39,463 nucleotides of DNA from Bacteroidales bacterium UBA5507 (GTDB lineage: Bacteria > Bacteroidota > Bacteroidia > Bacteroidales > Lentimicrobiaceae). Shown piece by piece: positions 17,324 through 25,810 of the stretch; position 1 is the first letter of the stretch, and each line of letters begins with the position of its first letter. Location of the stretch: NCBI GenBank assembly GCA_002426195.1, contig DIOT01000002.1, forward strand, positions 1-39,463, in the 5' to 3' direction. Position numbers and translations under genes: made by a program. The notes under the pieces were generated by a model. It was not told where the DNA came from. It searched no databases and worked only from the letters and a program-made list of their open reading frames with translations.

Positions 17324-17530
17324 CTAAGACAATAATTCATTAGCAATACTCTGCATCTTTTCCAAAGGCAATAAGTCTGTTCTACTCACTAGATAATCTT
17401 TGACTATGGCTTCAAGTTGAGTGTGAGACTTGTCCCAATTGCCTAATAAAAAATCAACTAGTTCCTCTCGAGATAGATTCGAGACATACTCTTTGCGTAG
17501 CCTTTTGATTTCTTCTTCTACTATAGACAT
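17324..17530 (-). CDS. Small acidic protein, unknown
   Basis: A 68-aa hydrophilic, helical protein (MSIVEEEIKRLRKEYVSNL at the start) with no signal peptide or membrane segment. Not recognised. It starts about 160 bp after the spanin-like gene ends and has no late-promoter motif of its own, so it would depend on readthrough or an unseen promoter. It ends with TAG. Confidence 0.45.
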   Translation of the reverse strand: MSIVEEEIKRLRKEYVSNLSREELVDFLLGNWDKSHTQLEAIVKDYLVSRTDLLPLEKMQSIANELLS

Positions 17531-17561
17531 AATATTTTTTGATTAGGATTATTATTATTGT

Positions 17562-17753
17562 ATGGGACTAAAGATAAGGCACCACAGAGTTTACCATTTA
17601 CGAAGCTTATTTAAAAAAAGAGCATTCCATGATTTTTCTGCTTCTCAAAAGTGGACAATTATCCTGGCTCTTATTCTGACCATGGTATCAATCACCTTCC
17701 TCTTATACGTAATCGTTCGAGGTATTTCAAGACTAATCCACCTTTACTTCTGA
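17562..17753 (+). CDS. Possible small membrane protein on the opposite strand
   Basis: A 63-aa reading frame with a basic N terminus (KIRHHRVYHLRSLFKKR) and one clear membrane helix (about 31-53). It is divergent from the 17530 gene by 31 bp and runs 62 bp into the end of the spanin-like gene on the other strand. It is the only rightward frame of gene-like character in the element outside the integrase. It may be real or a chance frame. Confidence 0.3.
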   Translation: MGLKIRHHRVYHLRSLFKKRAFHDFSASQKWTIILALILTMVSITFLLYVIVRGISRLIHLYF

Positions 17754-18291
17754 TTAAGAAGTAAAAGGCTGTCAGAATTATAAGAAACAGGAATATCCGG
17801 CCCGCACCTATCTGAAACCATTGCCAAGGGGTGACATAATTGATCTGCTCCGGAGGAACCACCCTTGTTAACTTTTCTTTCAGGATCTCGTTTTCTTTTA
17901 TCAGCACCTTAGCCCCTTCAATCACCTGCCTGATCAGCGTATCCTTCTGTATTAGCTCATGTTTTAGCTTTCCATTTTCAACCCAGGCATAGGAAGTGGC
18001 AAAGTCAACCTCCAGTACTGACTTTTTGGAATTCATCAAACCGCTCACAGGATCCTGCTCGAGCATGACTGTAGTGTCATGAATTATCTTGCCGGGCACA
18101 TGGATAAAGATGGTGGTATCTTCTTTGATTGTGATAGTCTCCCGGATTATCATCATGCTGTCTGAGGCAGATGAAAAGCATCCATACTTCTCACATTTGG
18201 CTTTACGCCTGTTTTCTTGTCTTTCAAGCCTGGTAGTGGTGCAGGAAGAAAGAAGTAAAACAATACTGCAGAGTAAAAAGAGTTTTTTCAT
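17692..18291 (-). CDS. Probable unimolecular spanin (lipoprotein with C-terminal membrane anchor)
   Basis: A 199-aa protein with an N-terminal lipobox (LLLSSC, Cys17), a long periplasmic part with a likely coiled coil (about 115-145), and a C-terminal membrane helix (about 161-180) followed by a basic tail (KYLERLRIRGR). An outer-membrane lipid anchor at one end and an inner-membrane helix at the other is the architecture of u-spanins such as phage T1 gp11. These fuse the two membranes in the last step of lysis. The gene is third in a holin-endolysin-spanin order and starts 2 bp after the endolysin stop, which fits. I have not matched it to a named family; the assignment rests on topology and context. 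Confidence 0.6.
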   Translation of the reverse strand: MKKLFLLCSIVLLLSSCTTTRLERQENRRKAKCEKYGCFSSASDSMMIIRETITIKEDTTIFIHVPGKIIHDTTVMLEQDPVSGLMNSKKSVLEVDFATSYAWVENGKLKHELIQKDTLIRQVIEGAKVLIKENEILKEKLTRVVPPEQINYVTPWQWFQIGAGRIFLFLIILTAFYFLIRSKGGLVLKYLERLRIRGR

Positions 18292-18293
18292 GA

Positions 18294-18752
18294 TCAGAAA
18301 TAATTTACCTGGTTATTATTGCAATAGTCATAGATATCAATGTGCACCCAGCTTACATTTTTCTCGAGCCGGACAGGATAGGGAAGCAGCGATTTGAAAC
18401 TCTCAATCTTTTTTCTTGCCTGCTCTGCAGTCATCCCTTTTGGAATCAGATCCAGACCGGCGCCATTGACATGAGCCGAGAGATAAATTTCTCCTTTTGC
18501 TGTTTTATCCTTCACCAACTGGCAGATGTTGCATCGAAGTCCACGATGGGAGTGTGAACCGCCTTTATGATAATCATTAATGGTAAGGGGTGTCTTCAGG
18601 ATATCGATGCGAAGCACAAGCAGGACATGCAGAATTTCGGTCTCAAGAAACTGCCAGCTGTTCTGGCCAAAGCGGTTATAAGTATGAGGACAAACGAGCT
18701 CGCGAATGTCAAAGTACTTTTTCAGCTCACTGATGATCTGTTGACGTGTCAT
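18294..18752 (-). CDS. Phage endolysin, peptidase M15 family
   Basis: A 152-aa protein with the M15/DD-carboxypeptidase-like zinc site: His94 and Asp101 in SAHVNGAGLDL, and His137 in WVHIDIYD. It would cleave peptide cross-links of the cell wall. It has no signal peptide, so it needs the holin for release. The upstream holin gene overlaps its start by 26 bp and the spanin-like gene follows by 2 bp. An N-terminal helical segment (about 1-20) resembles those of other Bacteroidota phage M15 endolysins. Confidence 0.85.
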   Translation of the reverse strand: MTRQQIISELKKYFDIRELVCPHTYNRFGQNSWQFLETEILHVLLVLRIDILKTPLTINDYHKGGSHSHRGLRCNICQLVKDKTAKGEIYLSAHVNGAGLDLIPKGMTAEQARKKIESFKSLLPYPVRLEKNVSWVHIDIYDYCNNNQVNYF

Positions 18753-19197
18753 TGCTATTGTTTTTGGTTGAAATACCGGTCATCATTTCTTCTATCTTGC
18801 CTTTGATAATCTGCCACAGGTTCATAAAGATGTTCTTTCCCATGATCTTAGGGATGTTCTCAAGCAGGATGCTTTTGAGTTCAATAGCCCCAACGTACAT
18901 GGCCACAATCCTGGGAAGGCCAATACCATCGTCACCGATATACTGAAGTATGTATGCTGCAATGATAGCCAGGGAGTAGAGCAGGAATTTGTTAACCGTC
19001 TTGGCCATGCGCTTGGCCGTGAGCTTTTCTTTGTTCTTCAATGAAGCCCAGACACCTGTTATCAGGTCGATTGTGATCAGGGCGACCACAGCACTGATGA
19101 AACTGTTAATTGGCAATAAGAACATGACACCCCAGAGAAAGAGTGTCTGAAGAAAATTCCATACATCCTGCAGGTAAGATAAAATGCGATCAGGCAT
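18727..19197 (-). CDS. Phage holin (Phage_holin_4-like)
   Basis: A 156-aa protein with several membrane helices (about 17-36, 37-52, 71-87 and possibly 93-108). The motif LITIDLITGVWASLKNKEKLTAKRMAKTV (shown in parts: DLITGVWASL, then KRMAKTV) is characteristic of the phage_holin_4 family, which forms holes in the inner membrane and releases endolysin. The C terminus is charged and polar. It is the first gene of the lysis unit and has its own late-type promoter (19211-19246) with a 13-nt gap between the -7 box and the ATG. Confidence 0.88.
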   Translation of the reverse strand: MPDRILSYLQDVWNFLQTLFLWGVMFLLPINSFISAVVALITIDLITGVWASLKNKEKLTAKRMAKTVNKFLLYSLAIIAAYILQYIGDDGIGLPRIVAMYVGAIELKSILLENIPKIMGKNIFMNLWQIIKGKIEEMMTGISTKNNSNDTSTDHQ

Positions 19198-19210
19198 AAC
19201 TTTTTTATTT

Positions 19211-19246
19211 CAAAGTAATGCCTGATTCAGGGGTATTTAAAGGACA
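19211..19246 (-). promoter_or_regulatory. Late promoter C (lysis unit)
   Basis: Minus strand: TGTCCTTT (19246-19239), 20 nt, TTACTTTG (19218-19211). Same upstream octamer and same spacing as three other promoters in the element. The -7 box has T in place of the second-position A. It lies 13 nt before the holin ATG. Confidence 0.65.
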
Positions 19247-19252
19247 TTTAAA

Positions 19253-21421
19253 CTACAATGCAAGAAGGGTTAATTCTGCAACTTTGGGTCCATCCTTGCT
19301 GATATTTCCACGAAATTCAACCAGTAGATACTTCATTCCATTGATCATCTTTGGTTTGGAAAATGAAAGGTTCTTCAGGAACTGGCGGTCAGGAATAATT
19401 TTAACTTTTACAACAATAGCCTGTATTCTCCACTGAACGTATTTGCGCCATTTCTTTTCAAATAGCCCGTGTGGTCCATCAAGTAAAAGCGATAGTTCTA
19501 CACCAGGTATCTGGTTACCCCACAAATCGTATATATCAGGCGATGCGAAAGGATATTGCCCGGAGGGATAACTTGGGAACATTCCATGGTAATAGGCCAA
19601 CATGGGTGTCCATTTTGTCTGGAAGGTTTCGGGGGCTCCTTCAAATTGTCCCGGCTGATGGGATGCCGGTATGAGCCATTGCCTGTCCTTTGGAGCTCCC
19701 ATTACGTCATCTGATATACTATATTTAATCATAACAGGAACTATCTCCGGAGATATTTCCTTCACTTCAGTTCCCAGCTCTTTCGAACGTATATAATTTG
19801 TCGAATGCTTAACCCATCCAAAAGTATAAGTATCCGGATTGTATTTCCAGGCGAAATATGCATTTGATAGCTTTACAAAATAACAATCGTTCAGCGTACC
19901 AGGATTAGGTAAATCAAATAAAATCTGAACGGTTCCTTTCAGATTTAATCCAGCCAAATCTTTAACATTCTCAAAATATTTGTCAGAAGTCGGAGTCTTA
20001 AGCAGAAACTTAACGCCTGTTAGATCTTGCTCCAGCACCTGAAGTTCATCCACCACCAAATGGGAGATATCCTCGTGAGAATTGTCGTGTATGATGTCGT
20101 CAAGAAAGTTGAAAGTAACAGTTTTCCGTTCATTGTTGACCTCATAGCCCAATCCAAATAGATTACAAATGTGCTTTAGGAAATCATAGATTATCATATC
20201 AGGGACATGGTCCTGAAGATTAAATCCCTCTTTAGGAGTAATTAATTTAGTGTTGTCAGTCAGAAATTCGTTTTGACAGAAGTGATTTATCAGAATTACT
20301 TGCTTAAGCTCAGATTCAAAAGGATTGTTTTCAATTCTTAGATTAAAATGATAAGCAATCCTTTTAACAAGGTAGGCCAGGTATGGAAAAGGTATAATTA
20401 CATTACCTGCAGAATATTCCCCATTAATTGTCACCGGGAAAATACTATCCTTGAAGTAATTAATTACCTTAAAATATTGCGAATACAATACTTTGATAGA
20501 TGTATTGTCAATTGAATAAAAATCATCATCCCAATTGGAAAAGATTTCCGGATTCTCTATAGGACACAGAGCAAAATCTGATTGTGGATATCGGAATGAG
20601 GGATCAAACAAAATACCTTCAGTAAAAATTTGAATCTTGCTAGTGTTATATATCACTCCATCAAGGTCAAAAAGACCCTGATTTATTGAATCGGAATTTT
20701 GAATGAAAAGATCCCAGGTTATTTCCGTCGATGTATTACTTGAAAGATAAACATCGAAAGATGTGTCACCAGTTATAATTTCTTCCCAAACCTGATCATT
20801 GTTTTGATATACTCTGAAAGCAAAATAACCATAGATAATCATTGCTTTTATGTCAAATCTCAACTTGACTTGTCCTGTACTGGCTTCAGATGTAAATTGA
20901 GTTCCAGAAGAATTTAAATGATTACCTTGATTTAAGATTATTTGACCAAATTCAGGAATGATTTCAGCTTGAAATGGATCTGGTGAACCCATTCCAAAAT
21001 ACGAGATCTCTTCACTCAAATTAGCATCAACGATTTTTACTTTTGATAATAGAATTCTATCACCCCCAAGATCAATTTCATTCAGTCTTACTTCCTTGAT
21101 TGCTTTGTTAAAGTTCCCATTTCCGACTGGGCAAAATATTTCATAAGACTTCCGTGAAGCTTCCGTGACTTTTGCCATTCCTTCAAATACCAATCCTTCA
21201 GCATCAAGTCTGAAAGGAACTTCAACGGAATGATCCTTGGATTGAGGTCTGTGATAGAACCTGAATATTCTCTTCAGATCATCGGTTGCCGGCAGATTGA
21301 AATTGAAGAAAAAATTGCCTGCGGAGTTTGTTGAGACAAGTGGATATGGAGAAGTCTGGACGATCGATAATTCATTATCCAAAAGGTCTACAACGGTATC
21401 GGCAAGTGTCAGTTTAAGCAT
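19253..21421 (-). CDS. Phage distal tail / baseplate-type protein
   Basis: A 722-aa, beta-rich protein opening MLKLTLADTVVDLLDNELS, with phrases such as FPFNFNLPATDDLKRIF-like FNFNLPATDDLKRIF (about 40-54) and FRLDAEGLVFEGMAKV. It has no signal peptide. It is the last gene of the distal-tail unit, after the fibre genes and before the lysis unit. By position after the tape measure and by length it should be a large tail-tip or baseplate protein. I cannot assign a named domain. It ends in TAG, evidence that TAG is an ordinary stop in this element. Confidence 0.6.
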   Translation of the reverse strand: MLKLTLADTVVDLLDNELSIVQTSPYPLVSTNSAGNFFFNFNLPATDDLKRIFRFYHRPQSKDHSVEVPFRLDAEGLVFEGMAKVTEASRKSYEIFCPVGNGNFNKAIKEVRLNEIDLGGDRILLSKVKIVDANLSEEISYFGMGSPDPFQAEIIPEFGQIILNQGNHLNSSGTQFTSEASTGQVKLRFDIKAMIIYGYFAFRVYQNNDQVWEEIITGDTSFDVYLSSNTSTEITWDLFIQNSDSINQGLFDLDGVIYNTSKIQIFTEGILFDPSFRYPQSDFALCPIENPEIFSNWDDDFYSIDNTSIKVLYSQYFKVINYFKDSIFPVTINGEYSAGNVIIPFPYLAYLVKRIAYHFNLRIENNPFESELKQVILINHFCQNEFLTDNTKLITPKEGFNLQDHVPDMIIYDFLKHICNLFGLGYEVNNERKTVTFNFLDDIIHDNSHEDISHLVVDELQVLEQDLTGVKFLLKTPTSDKYFENVKDLAGLNLKGTVQILFDLPNPGTLNDCYFVKLSNAYFAWKYNPDTYTFGWVKHSTNYIRSKELGTEVKEISPEIVPVMIKYSISDDVMGAPKDRQWLIPASHQPGQFEGAPETFQTKWTPMLAYYHGMFPSYPSGQYPFASPDIYDLWGNQIPGVELSLLLDGPHGLFEKKWRKYVQWRIQAIVVKVKIIPDRQFLKNLSFSKPKMINGMKYLLVEFRGNISKDGPKVAELTLLAL

Positions 21422-21424
21422 GGG

Positions 21425-23215
21425 TTAGCCTATTTTAAGAACATTGATCATCGTGGCGGGTCCGGCTTGTGGATTTGGAGCTGCCATAGTGGTTGCAACA
21501 ACACTTACTGCACTTGCAACTGAAGCATATACCTGCAATGTAATTGTTGTGTTAGAAGCAACAGTTACATAAGTTGAGGCATTTAGGGTTACATGCCTGT
21601 AAAAGTCATTCTCAGCTGCTACAATAACAATACCGGCGACTGTTAATCGGAAACCTACAAATGTCTGTGCGGATGATGCACGTGTAAAATGTACCTGAGC
21701 ATTTATATAGTATGTTCCCGGGGTAAGGGATATCGTTTTATTGAAATTAGCAGTAATATCAGTCCATGAATTGGCAGTTGAGAGTAAACGGGAAGTGCTG
21801 AAGATGGCTTTATCCAGTGAAATAGTAACCTGAGGATTAACTGTACAGGATAAAACGCCTTTTGTGTCCAAAGCCAGCCCAGCGCCAATGTCAATATTTT
21901 GGGGTGCCCCATCACCTGCACCGGTGATCCTTCCAAGCAGAAATCCTTCTTTTACCGTGAGAGCTCCCTGGAATGATGAGAGCGGAACCCGGTAGACGTT
22001 CTTTCTGTCAGAGTGCTTTGAAACAAGTATCTGGTCATTGGCAGTGTCAATCGGGTAGGCAGGTGCATTCAGAATATTGTTTGTCCTTGTCAGGGCGTAC
22101 AGCATAGTCTGCGTATCAAGCCATGCCGTTTCATCAGAGTTGAACTCCAGCTTTGTGGAAGAAAAATAAGATGTCAGTGCAAAGAGCGTGGAAGTATTGT
22201 AGAGCTCATAATCGGTGGAAGGTATCTGGTTTGAAACAGTTACATTGATGCTGGTTGAGCTTCCGGTGGATGAGTAGGAGTGGTAAATTTTGAACCCGGT
22301 ATAATTAATCCCGGTAGCTGCACTGTGGCTTGCAATACGGCATCCGTTGAAGCTGATATTTACAGAGGCATTGGAGGCCATGTTTGCAGTTACGCGGATG
22401 ATCGGTCCTGTTGTCTGGCCGGCTACGATATCCATGAATCCGCACCTGTCAAAGGTAATATACATCGACGCTCCGGTGTTGGTGGGGGAGATATCAAAAC
22501 AGTGGCGGTTGGTTCCTTTATCCATCTCGATGTTGGACTGACCTGAAGTACCCCAGAACCGGATTCCTGAAAATACAGGACTGCCACCGGTGATGATCAG
22601 CTTTCTGACTGTGGATGGATTAAGATAAACATCATTGTAAAACCTCCAGTTACAGCCATCTCCTTCTATCCTGATTCCTGAAAGGTCCACCGTCAGATCA
22701 GAAGTCATAATTATGTCACCGGTACATCGGATAATACCTCCGGTGTATTTTGATCTGATCGCATTATAGGCATCGACAAACTGATTAAAACTGCCAACAT
22801 TGTAGATAGGAATAATGTCGGTGGGTACTGCAGCATTGATGGCCTCACGTATACCTGTCTCGGTCACTATACTATCATCCGTGCTGCCTGAAGCTCTCAC
22901 GCTGGAGCGTCTATCGCCGGTTGACAATAGTTTATATTCTTCACCCGAGGGGAGTTTAATGTACAGTGCCTTATCTGTTTTTGGGTAAAGCTTCAGGTAC
23001 CCGTTGGCAGGATTGGACTGCAAGGGAAGCATCTTTAGCAGGTGTGCAGTTTCACTGCCATGGAACTCTACGATGGTTTCAATACCGCCTGAGATCTTCT
23101 TCAGGTAAATGATCCCGTCGGCAAAATTGTACAGCAGCTCACCGGCATCCAAATCAGTAAGGGCAGGTATATCACCTGCCAGTCCTGATTTCTTATGTTT
23201 TACAGTATTTGCCAT
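21425..23215 (-). CDS. Phage tail fibre / spike protein
   Basis: A 596-aa protein. It starts MANTVKHKKSGLAGDIPA with GELLYNFADGIIYLKK, a module shared with the next fibre gene. The middle (about 150-330) is repetitive and polar with SGIRIEGDGCNWRF and MDIVAGQTTG, the look of a right-handed beta-helix. The last 120 residues (NSWTDITANFNKTISLTPGTYY) look like a jelly-roll (C1q/TNF-like) receptor-binding tip. It probably contacts host-surface glycans. It is flanked by 3-bp gaps on both sides within the distal-tail unit. Confidence 0.7.
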   Translation of the reverse strand: MANTVKHKKSGLAGDIPALTDLDAGELLYNFADGIIYLKKISGGIETIVEFHGSETAHLLKMLPLQSNPANGYLKLYPKTDKALYIKLPSGEEYKLLSTGDRRSSVRASGSTDDSIVTETGIREAINAAVPTDIIPIYNVGSFNQFVDAYNAIRSKYTGGIIRCTGDIIMTSDLTVDLSGIRIEGDGCNWRFYNDVYLNPSTVRKLIITGGSPVFSGIRFWGTSGQSNIEMDKGTNRHCFDISPTNTGASMYITFDRCGFMDIVAGQTTGPIIRVTANMASNASVNISFNGCRIASHSAATGINYTGFKIYHSYSSTGSSTSINVTVSNQIPSTDYELYNTSTLFALTSYFSSTKLEFNSDETAWLDTQTMLYALTRTNNILNAPAYPIDTANDQILVSKHSDRKNVYRVPLSSFQGALTVKEGFLLGRITGAGDGAPQNIDIGAGLALDTKGVLSCTVNPQVTISLDKAIFSTSRLLSTANSWTDITANFNKTISLTPGTYYINAQVHFTRASSAQTFVGFRLTVAGIVIVAAENDFYRHVTLNASTYVTVASNTTITLQVYASVASAVSVVATTMAAPNPQAGPATMINVLKIG

Positions 23216-23218
23216 TTA

Positions 23219-24271
23219 TTAGTAAGACCCGCAATCTATTGCTACGTTTTCAACTGCTTTTTGGATGGTTATTTTCCTATGACCACCGGCCGAGTTGTCA
23301 TACATTACTAAAACATCCGCTGTTGGCTGGGTTGAAGTTTCGGCAGTCAGATCATTGATGGCCATCTTGATCTGCATACCGGCAGGACTGCTTTCTTTTC
23401 TTACGCCTTCACTGGTTTGTAATACATCATCCAGGTATGCCGGAGTACTGCCGGCCATATTCATAACCTTGTAGGTATCACTCACCATTCCAGCATCAGC
23501 CAGAAGCTGCGTTACCTTTATTCTTCGCATTTTATTGGTTCCGCTGGCTGACACATCGATGATCACCACTTCGTCATTGACCGGGTCCAAACCGCTAAAG
23601 TTACCACTGAGCTCGGTGAGGTCAAGTTCAACTTCATTACCATTGATGAACTTGATACCCATTCCTGCCACAAGTGCTTTAATTCCGTTAAAAGGCTGGA
23701 TTTCAATACTGGTTGTTCCAGGAGTAATATTATCGGTGTAAACCCTCCAGATGGTCTCTGCCATGGTGGTGCCCTGTGCAACTGCAAATGTAGCACCGGC
23801 CAGCTCAATGGCCGTATTGGCATCGTTAGCTCTGCTCCAGGAACCTGCACCAGCAATATAAATACCATTCTCTGTGGCATTGGTCTGTTTTACAACGCCA
23901 ATCCTTGCACCTGCAGGCACGGTTACACCATCAATGGTTTGTAGCCCGGTAAGAGCAATATTGCCAAGTGTTACCACCAGCACATCCGGTTTCCAGTTAA
24001 TTCCCGCAATCAGATTATCTACCTGACCTTTAGAATATACATCGAGGTTTGTTCTTGCAGCTGCAATATCTGTAAGATCACTCAGGTTATTTGCTTTGAG
24101 CAGATAATTTGCCAGCAGGGAATTATTTGCAAGTTCCAGCCTTGTGTTGGCATTTAAAGCAACAAAGACTTTCTGGGTGTTTATTGCCATCATGAATTCA
24201 CCAGGTAAGTATCCTGATGCCGGTATGCTTGCCTCCAGTGCGTACCTTTTAATTTGAACGGTGTTTGCCAT
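23219..24271 (-). CDS. Phage tail fibre protein
   Basis: A 350-aa protein starting MANTVQIKRYALEASIPASG, then GEFMMAINTQKVFVAL. The repeat LKANNLSDLTDIAAARTNLD (about 83-102) is a hallmark of phage tail fibres. A segment with TIDGVTVPAGARIGVV and NGIYIAGAGSWSRANDAN (about 116-166) also recurs in fibre proteins. It ends in AIDCGSY, almost the same C terminus as the 24304-24630 protein. It is probably an adsorption fibre next to the 21425-23215 spike. Confidence 0.75.
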   Translation of the reverse strand: MANTVQIKRYALEASIPASGYLPGEFMMAINTQKVFVALNANTRLELANNSLLANYLLKANNLSDLTDIAAARTNLDVYSKGQVDNLIAGINWKPDVLVVTLGNIALTGLQTIDGVTVPAGARIGVVKQTNATENGIYIAGAGSWSRANDANTAIELAGATFAVAQGTTMAETIWRVYTDNITPGTTSIEIQPFNGIKALVAGMGIKFINGNEVELDLTELSGNFSGLDPVNDEVVIIDVSASGTNKMRRIKVTQLLADAGMVSDTYKVMNMAGSTPAYLDDVLQTSEGVRKESSPAGMQIKMAINDLTAETSTQPTADVLVMYDNSAGGHRKITIQKAVENVAIDCGSY

Positions 24272-24303
24272 TTTTGTTTAAATGTTTGAGTTTTTTATTG
24301 TAA

Positions 24304-24630
24304 TCATTCGTAGTAGCCACAATCAATTGCATTGGAAAATTCAATTTCGCCTGTTTCAGGATTTGTCACGATCATTTTTCCTTTCTTCTGAGGATCACTA
24401 ACGGGCGGATGGTCCTGTATGCTGTCAATCTGGTGTGCCCTTGGATGGTTTTCAAAACTGCCGGGCACAACCCCGACAAACTCCACCAGTTCCCTGGTTC
24501 CATCCTCATTTACCTTGAGCATGAAAAGTTTGCCGTCTCTCTCATTTAATCCAAGAGTCTGGGAATCCATCTGGTTAACAGATGGTTTTCTCCCTGTGAT
24601 CCGGCTCAGAATAACTTTTAAAAAGCTCAT
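24304..24630 (-). CDS. Small fibre-associated phage protein
   Basis: A 108-aa protein. LGLNERDGKLFMLKVNEDG resembles the head module of the two fibre genes downstream. The C terminus is NAIDCGYYE, matching the AIDCGSY end of the next fibre. There is no signal peptide. It begins 2 bp after the 24633-25769 gene. It is likely a short fibre, fibre adaptor or fibre-derived fragment; no named family recognised. Confidence 0.5.
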   Translation of the reverse strand: MSFLKVILSRITGRKPSVNQMDSQTLGLNERDGKLFMLKVNEDGTRELVEFVGVVPGSFENHPRAHQIDSIQDHPPVSDPQKKGKMIVTNPETGEIEFSNAIDCGYYE

Positions 24631-24632
24631 CG

Positions 24633-25769
24633 TTATTCGGCGAGAAATAATCGTTCGTACTCAATTTCAGCTTCACCCGGCTGGAAGATCCTGTCGGTGG
24701 TATCAAATTGCTTTGTCCGGATCAGCACAGGTGTGAGTTGCCCCTTAAGTAATTCAAATACCTTGTCGCTGATCAGCAGCTCTGTCAGCCACTCTTTTTC
24801 TCCGATGGTGAGCCAGCCGGTGTTTACTTTCACCAGCTGCGAATATTCACGGTGATATTCGATTTTGTGTAACCTGTTTACATCAGACACATCCGCTATC
24901 CGGGAAGCTATGCTTCTTTCGATTTCAATTGTCTGGTCATATTCTCCGGTGCAGGCCAGCGTGTCCCATCCACTGAGTGAATTCTGAAAGACAAGGTATC
25001 TTACATTCCGGTAATCATTGTAGTCGACCTTGTAGGCAAATGGCTCACTGATACCATAACCGTTTCTTGATACCGATACATAATAGTGGGTGATCTTCTT
25101 TCCAGGATGGTTAGCTTCAGCCCATGTTTTTAAACCAAGCGCTGAGTAACCGGTTGCAAATGAAATTACCTGGTACTGGCCGGTATTTATACTCCTTTCA
25201 GGATCATGAAGTACAAAGGTCCCGTCCTGGAAGTAAACCCCTACAATTATCTTCAGGTCAGCAGCAATGCCGGTATTCAGGAAATACAGGCGCTCAGGCT
25301 GCTCAGGAAGCATTTTTTTAATTGTTCTCGGATACCAGGTCAGATAGGGCTTATTCATCTGCAGGTAGTCATAAAACGAGCTGTAGAGTGCCCTGAACTC
25401 ATTTTGTTTCCAGCGGGGAATATAGCCATCAATTATATGGCCATCGTAGATTAATTCTGTGGCTGAAACATCTGGCGGATTCCCAAAATACTCCTTGAAA
25501 CGGATGCTGGCTGGTTTACAGAAATTCAAATGAAGAAAAGCATTATCCCTCACATACTCTGAACTTCTTCTGCCTTTGTAATATTCATGCAGATCAAAAT
25601 GAGTTAGATTGTTCTGATCAAGTGGAAGAACATCTGCAATGTCATTATTATACTGTATTGGATAGGCCAAAATCCTTAAAAACTCAGCAACCCTGTCAGA
25701 ATATATGCTGAATCTCAGTGGTGATCCTGACAAAGAAACTATGGGCGGTGATTGATTGATGCTGAACAT
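24633..25769 (-). CDS. Phage distal tail protein, unknown
   Basis: A 378-aa beta-rich protein (INQSPPIVSLSGSPLRFSI at the start, YVSVSRNGYGISEPFAYKVD in the middle). It directly follows the tape measure gene and precedes the fibres, the place of a distal tail or tail-hub protein. I do not recognise a domain. The start codon is 4 nt after the -7 box of late promoter B, so the message may be leaderless. First gene of the distal-tail unit. Confidence 0.55.
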   Translation of the reverse strand: MFSINQSPPIVSLSGSPLRFSIYSDRVAEFLRILAYPIQYNNDIADVLPLDQNNLTHFDLHEYYKGRRSSEYVRDNAFLHLNFCKPASIRFKEYFGNPPDVSATELIYDGHIIDGYIPRWKQNEFRALYSSFYDYLQMNKPYLTWYPRTIKKMLPEQPERLYFLNTGIAADLKIIVGVYFQDGTFVLHDPERSINTGQYQVISFATGYSALGLKTWAEANHPGKKITHYYVSVSRNGYGISEPFAYKVDYNDYRNVRYLVFQNSLSGWDTLACTGEYDQTIEIERSIASRIADVSDVNRLHKIEYHREYSQLVKVNTGWLTIGEKEWLTELLISDKVFELLKGQLTPVLIRTKQFDTTDRIFQPGEAEIEYERLFLAE

Positions 25770-25773
25770 AATG

Positions 25774-25809
25774 CAAGTTTAACACTGGGGCAGCTTTTTA
25801 TAAAGGACA
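25774..25809 (-). promoter_or_regulatory. Late promoter B (distal-tail unit)
   Basis: Minus strand: TGTCCTTT (25809-25802), 20 nt, TAAACTTG (25781-25774). It is nearly the same as promoter A, including a further shared AAAA after TGTCCTTTAT and GTTAAACTTG at the -7 region. Only 4 nt separate it from the ATG at 25769. Confidence 0.7.
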
Positions 25810-25810
25810 A

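Noticed and set aside
19683..19690. A TGTCCTTT on the plus strand inside the tail protein gene
   Set aside because: No -7 box 20 nt downstream, wrong strand, and within a coding region.
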